Shown here: positions 4,894 to 5,419 of the stretch, piece after piece | Numbering within the stretch: position 1 is the first letter of the stretch | How the letters are laid out: every line of letters begins with the position of its first letter | NCBI GenBank assembly: GCA_900548635.1 | Contig: URLP01000118.1 | Coordinates: 1 to 5,419, forward strand | DNA: 5,419 nucleotides | Origin: an uncultured Megasphaera sp. | Lineage (GTDB): Bacteria; Bacillota; Negativicutes; Veillonellales; Megasphaeraceae | Direction of reading: 5' to 3' | Program-made: the position numbers and the translations under genes | Notes under the pieces: model-generated | The model's input: the letters and a program-made list of their open reading frames with translations, nothing else | What the model was told of the DNA's origin: nothing | The model's database searches: none

Positions 4894-5419
4894 TGGACGT
4901 CTTTCTTGGCATCGATACGAGCTGCTACACGACGTCGCTCTGCCTCGTCGACAAGAACTATGATGTCGTCGCCGATGAACGCATCATCCTCAGCGTCGCT
5001 AAAGGCGGCCGCGGTCTGTCCCAGTCCAACATGGTCTACCAGCATACGCGCAACCTGCCCGTCCTCTTTGAACGGCTGGCAGGGGTCCTGACGACAGCCC
5101 ATATCCGGGCCGTTGCCGTGACGGACCAGCCGCGGCGCCGCGACGATTCGTATATGCCGGCCTTTTTAGCCGGCCTCGGCTATGCCCGGGCCCTGGCGGC
5201 GGTCCTGCACGTACCGCTCTACCGATTGAGCCATCAGGAGAACCATCTCCTCGCCGTCCTGCGCACCTTAGGACGCGTCGGCAGCGAGCCCTTTTACGGT
5301 CTCCACCTTTCGGGCGGCACGACGGACCTCCTGCGGGCCGTACCCGATGAAAAGGGGCTGGATATCACCCGCATCGGCGGCACGAGCGATATCAGCGCCG
5401 GCCAGTTCATCGACCGCAT
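4893..5419 (+). CDS. TsaD/Kae1-related (peptidase M22-like) protein, N-terminal part
   Basis: This gene is cut by the right edge after 175 codons. It starts at ATG 4893 in a TGATG overlap with nusB and has no convincing Shine-Dalgarno, so translation is probably coupled. The ASKHA-type ATPase fold is visible. GIDTSCYTTSLCLVD (6-20) is the first phosphate loop. HQENH (114-118) gives two histidines in the place of the TsaD metal site (HxxGH-like, with Asn for Gly). LSGGTTDLL (139-147) is the second phosphate loop (TsaD: SGGHTxL), and GGTSDISAGQFID (162-174) matches the GxTxDDAAGExxD block. In TsaD a GPG loop follows AVT; here the sequence reads TDQPRRRDDSYMPAFLAG (77-94), typical of the second TsaD-like paralogue of clostridia and relatives. 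It is therefore probably not the tRNA t6A synthase itself. Its function is not established. Confidence 0.85.
   Translation, partial: MDVFLGIDTSCYTTSLCLVDKNYDVVADERIILSVAKGGRGLSQSNMVYQHTRNLPVLFERLAGVLTTAHIRAVAVTDQPRRRDDSYMPAFLAGLGYARALAAVLHVPLYRLSHQENHLLAVLRTLGRVGSEPFYGLHLSGGTTDLLRAVPDEKGLDITRIGGTSDISAGQFIDR

Overview
All the genes in this 5.4 kb window lie on the + strand. They form a compact housekeeping segment: two cobalamin-linked genes on the left, then an rRNA pseudouridine synthase, an M24 peptidase, elongation factor P, two Asp23/Gls24-family genes, nusB, and the start of a TsaD-related gene. The sequence is moderately GC-rich and third codon positions favour C. Shine-Dalgarno sequences are strong (GGAGG type) and both GTG and TTG starts occur. 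The efp / Asp23-family / nusB order matches the Bacillus-type efp-(accB-accC)-yqhY-nusB neighbourhood. Together these suggest a Firmicutes-lineage anaerobe, most likely a Negativicute such as Megasphaera or a relative. That placement is an inference from synteny and protein style, not from a marker gene.

Left part (1-1288): the C-terminal half of cobS (cobalamin synthase) runs in from outside the window. A 152-bp spacer follows, with an extended -10 promoter candidate at its left edge and short phased repeats. Then comes a histidine phosphatase that is plausibly the alpha-ribazole phosphatase of the same pathway. Middle part (1289-3139): an RsuA-type 16S rRNA pseudouridine synthase follows 9 nt after the phosphatase, with its Shine-Dalgarno built onto the upstream stop codon. 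A likely promoter sits in the last codons of rsuA and would drive an Xaa-Pro aminopeptidase.

Right part (3140-5419): efp follows 13 nt after the peptidase and ends in a strong GC-rich hairpin. Beyond it are two small Asp23/Gls24 paralogues that overlap by 8 nt, then nusB with a TTG start. Last is a TsaD/Kae1-like ATPase-fold protein whose start shares one base with the nusB stop; it is cut by the window end. The group is a translation and growth cluster: EF-P rescues ribosomes at polyproline, NusB acts in rRNA antitermination, RsuA modifies 16S rRNA, and the peptidase trims proline-containing peptides.

I see no CRISPR array, insertion sequence, tRNA, rRNA or phage gene, and nothing that amounts to a wholly new system. 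The points most worth a second look are the efp-asp23 junction, where a terminator arm can also pair with the next gene's Shine-Dalgarno; the tandem Asp23 paralogues where accBC-yqhY is expected; the TsaD-like paralogue with an altered loop; and the repeat-rich leader at 483-634.
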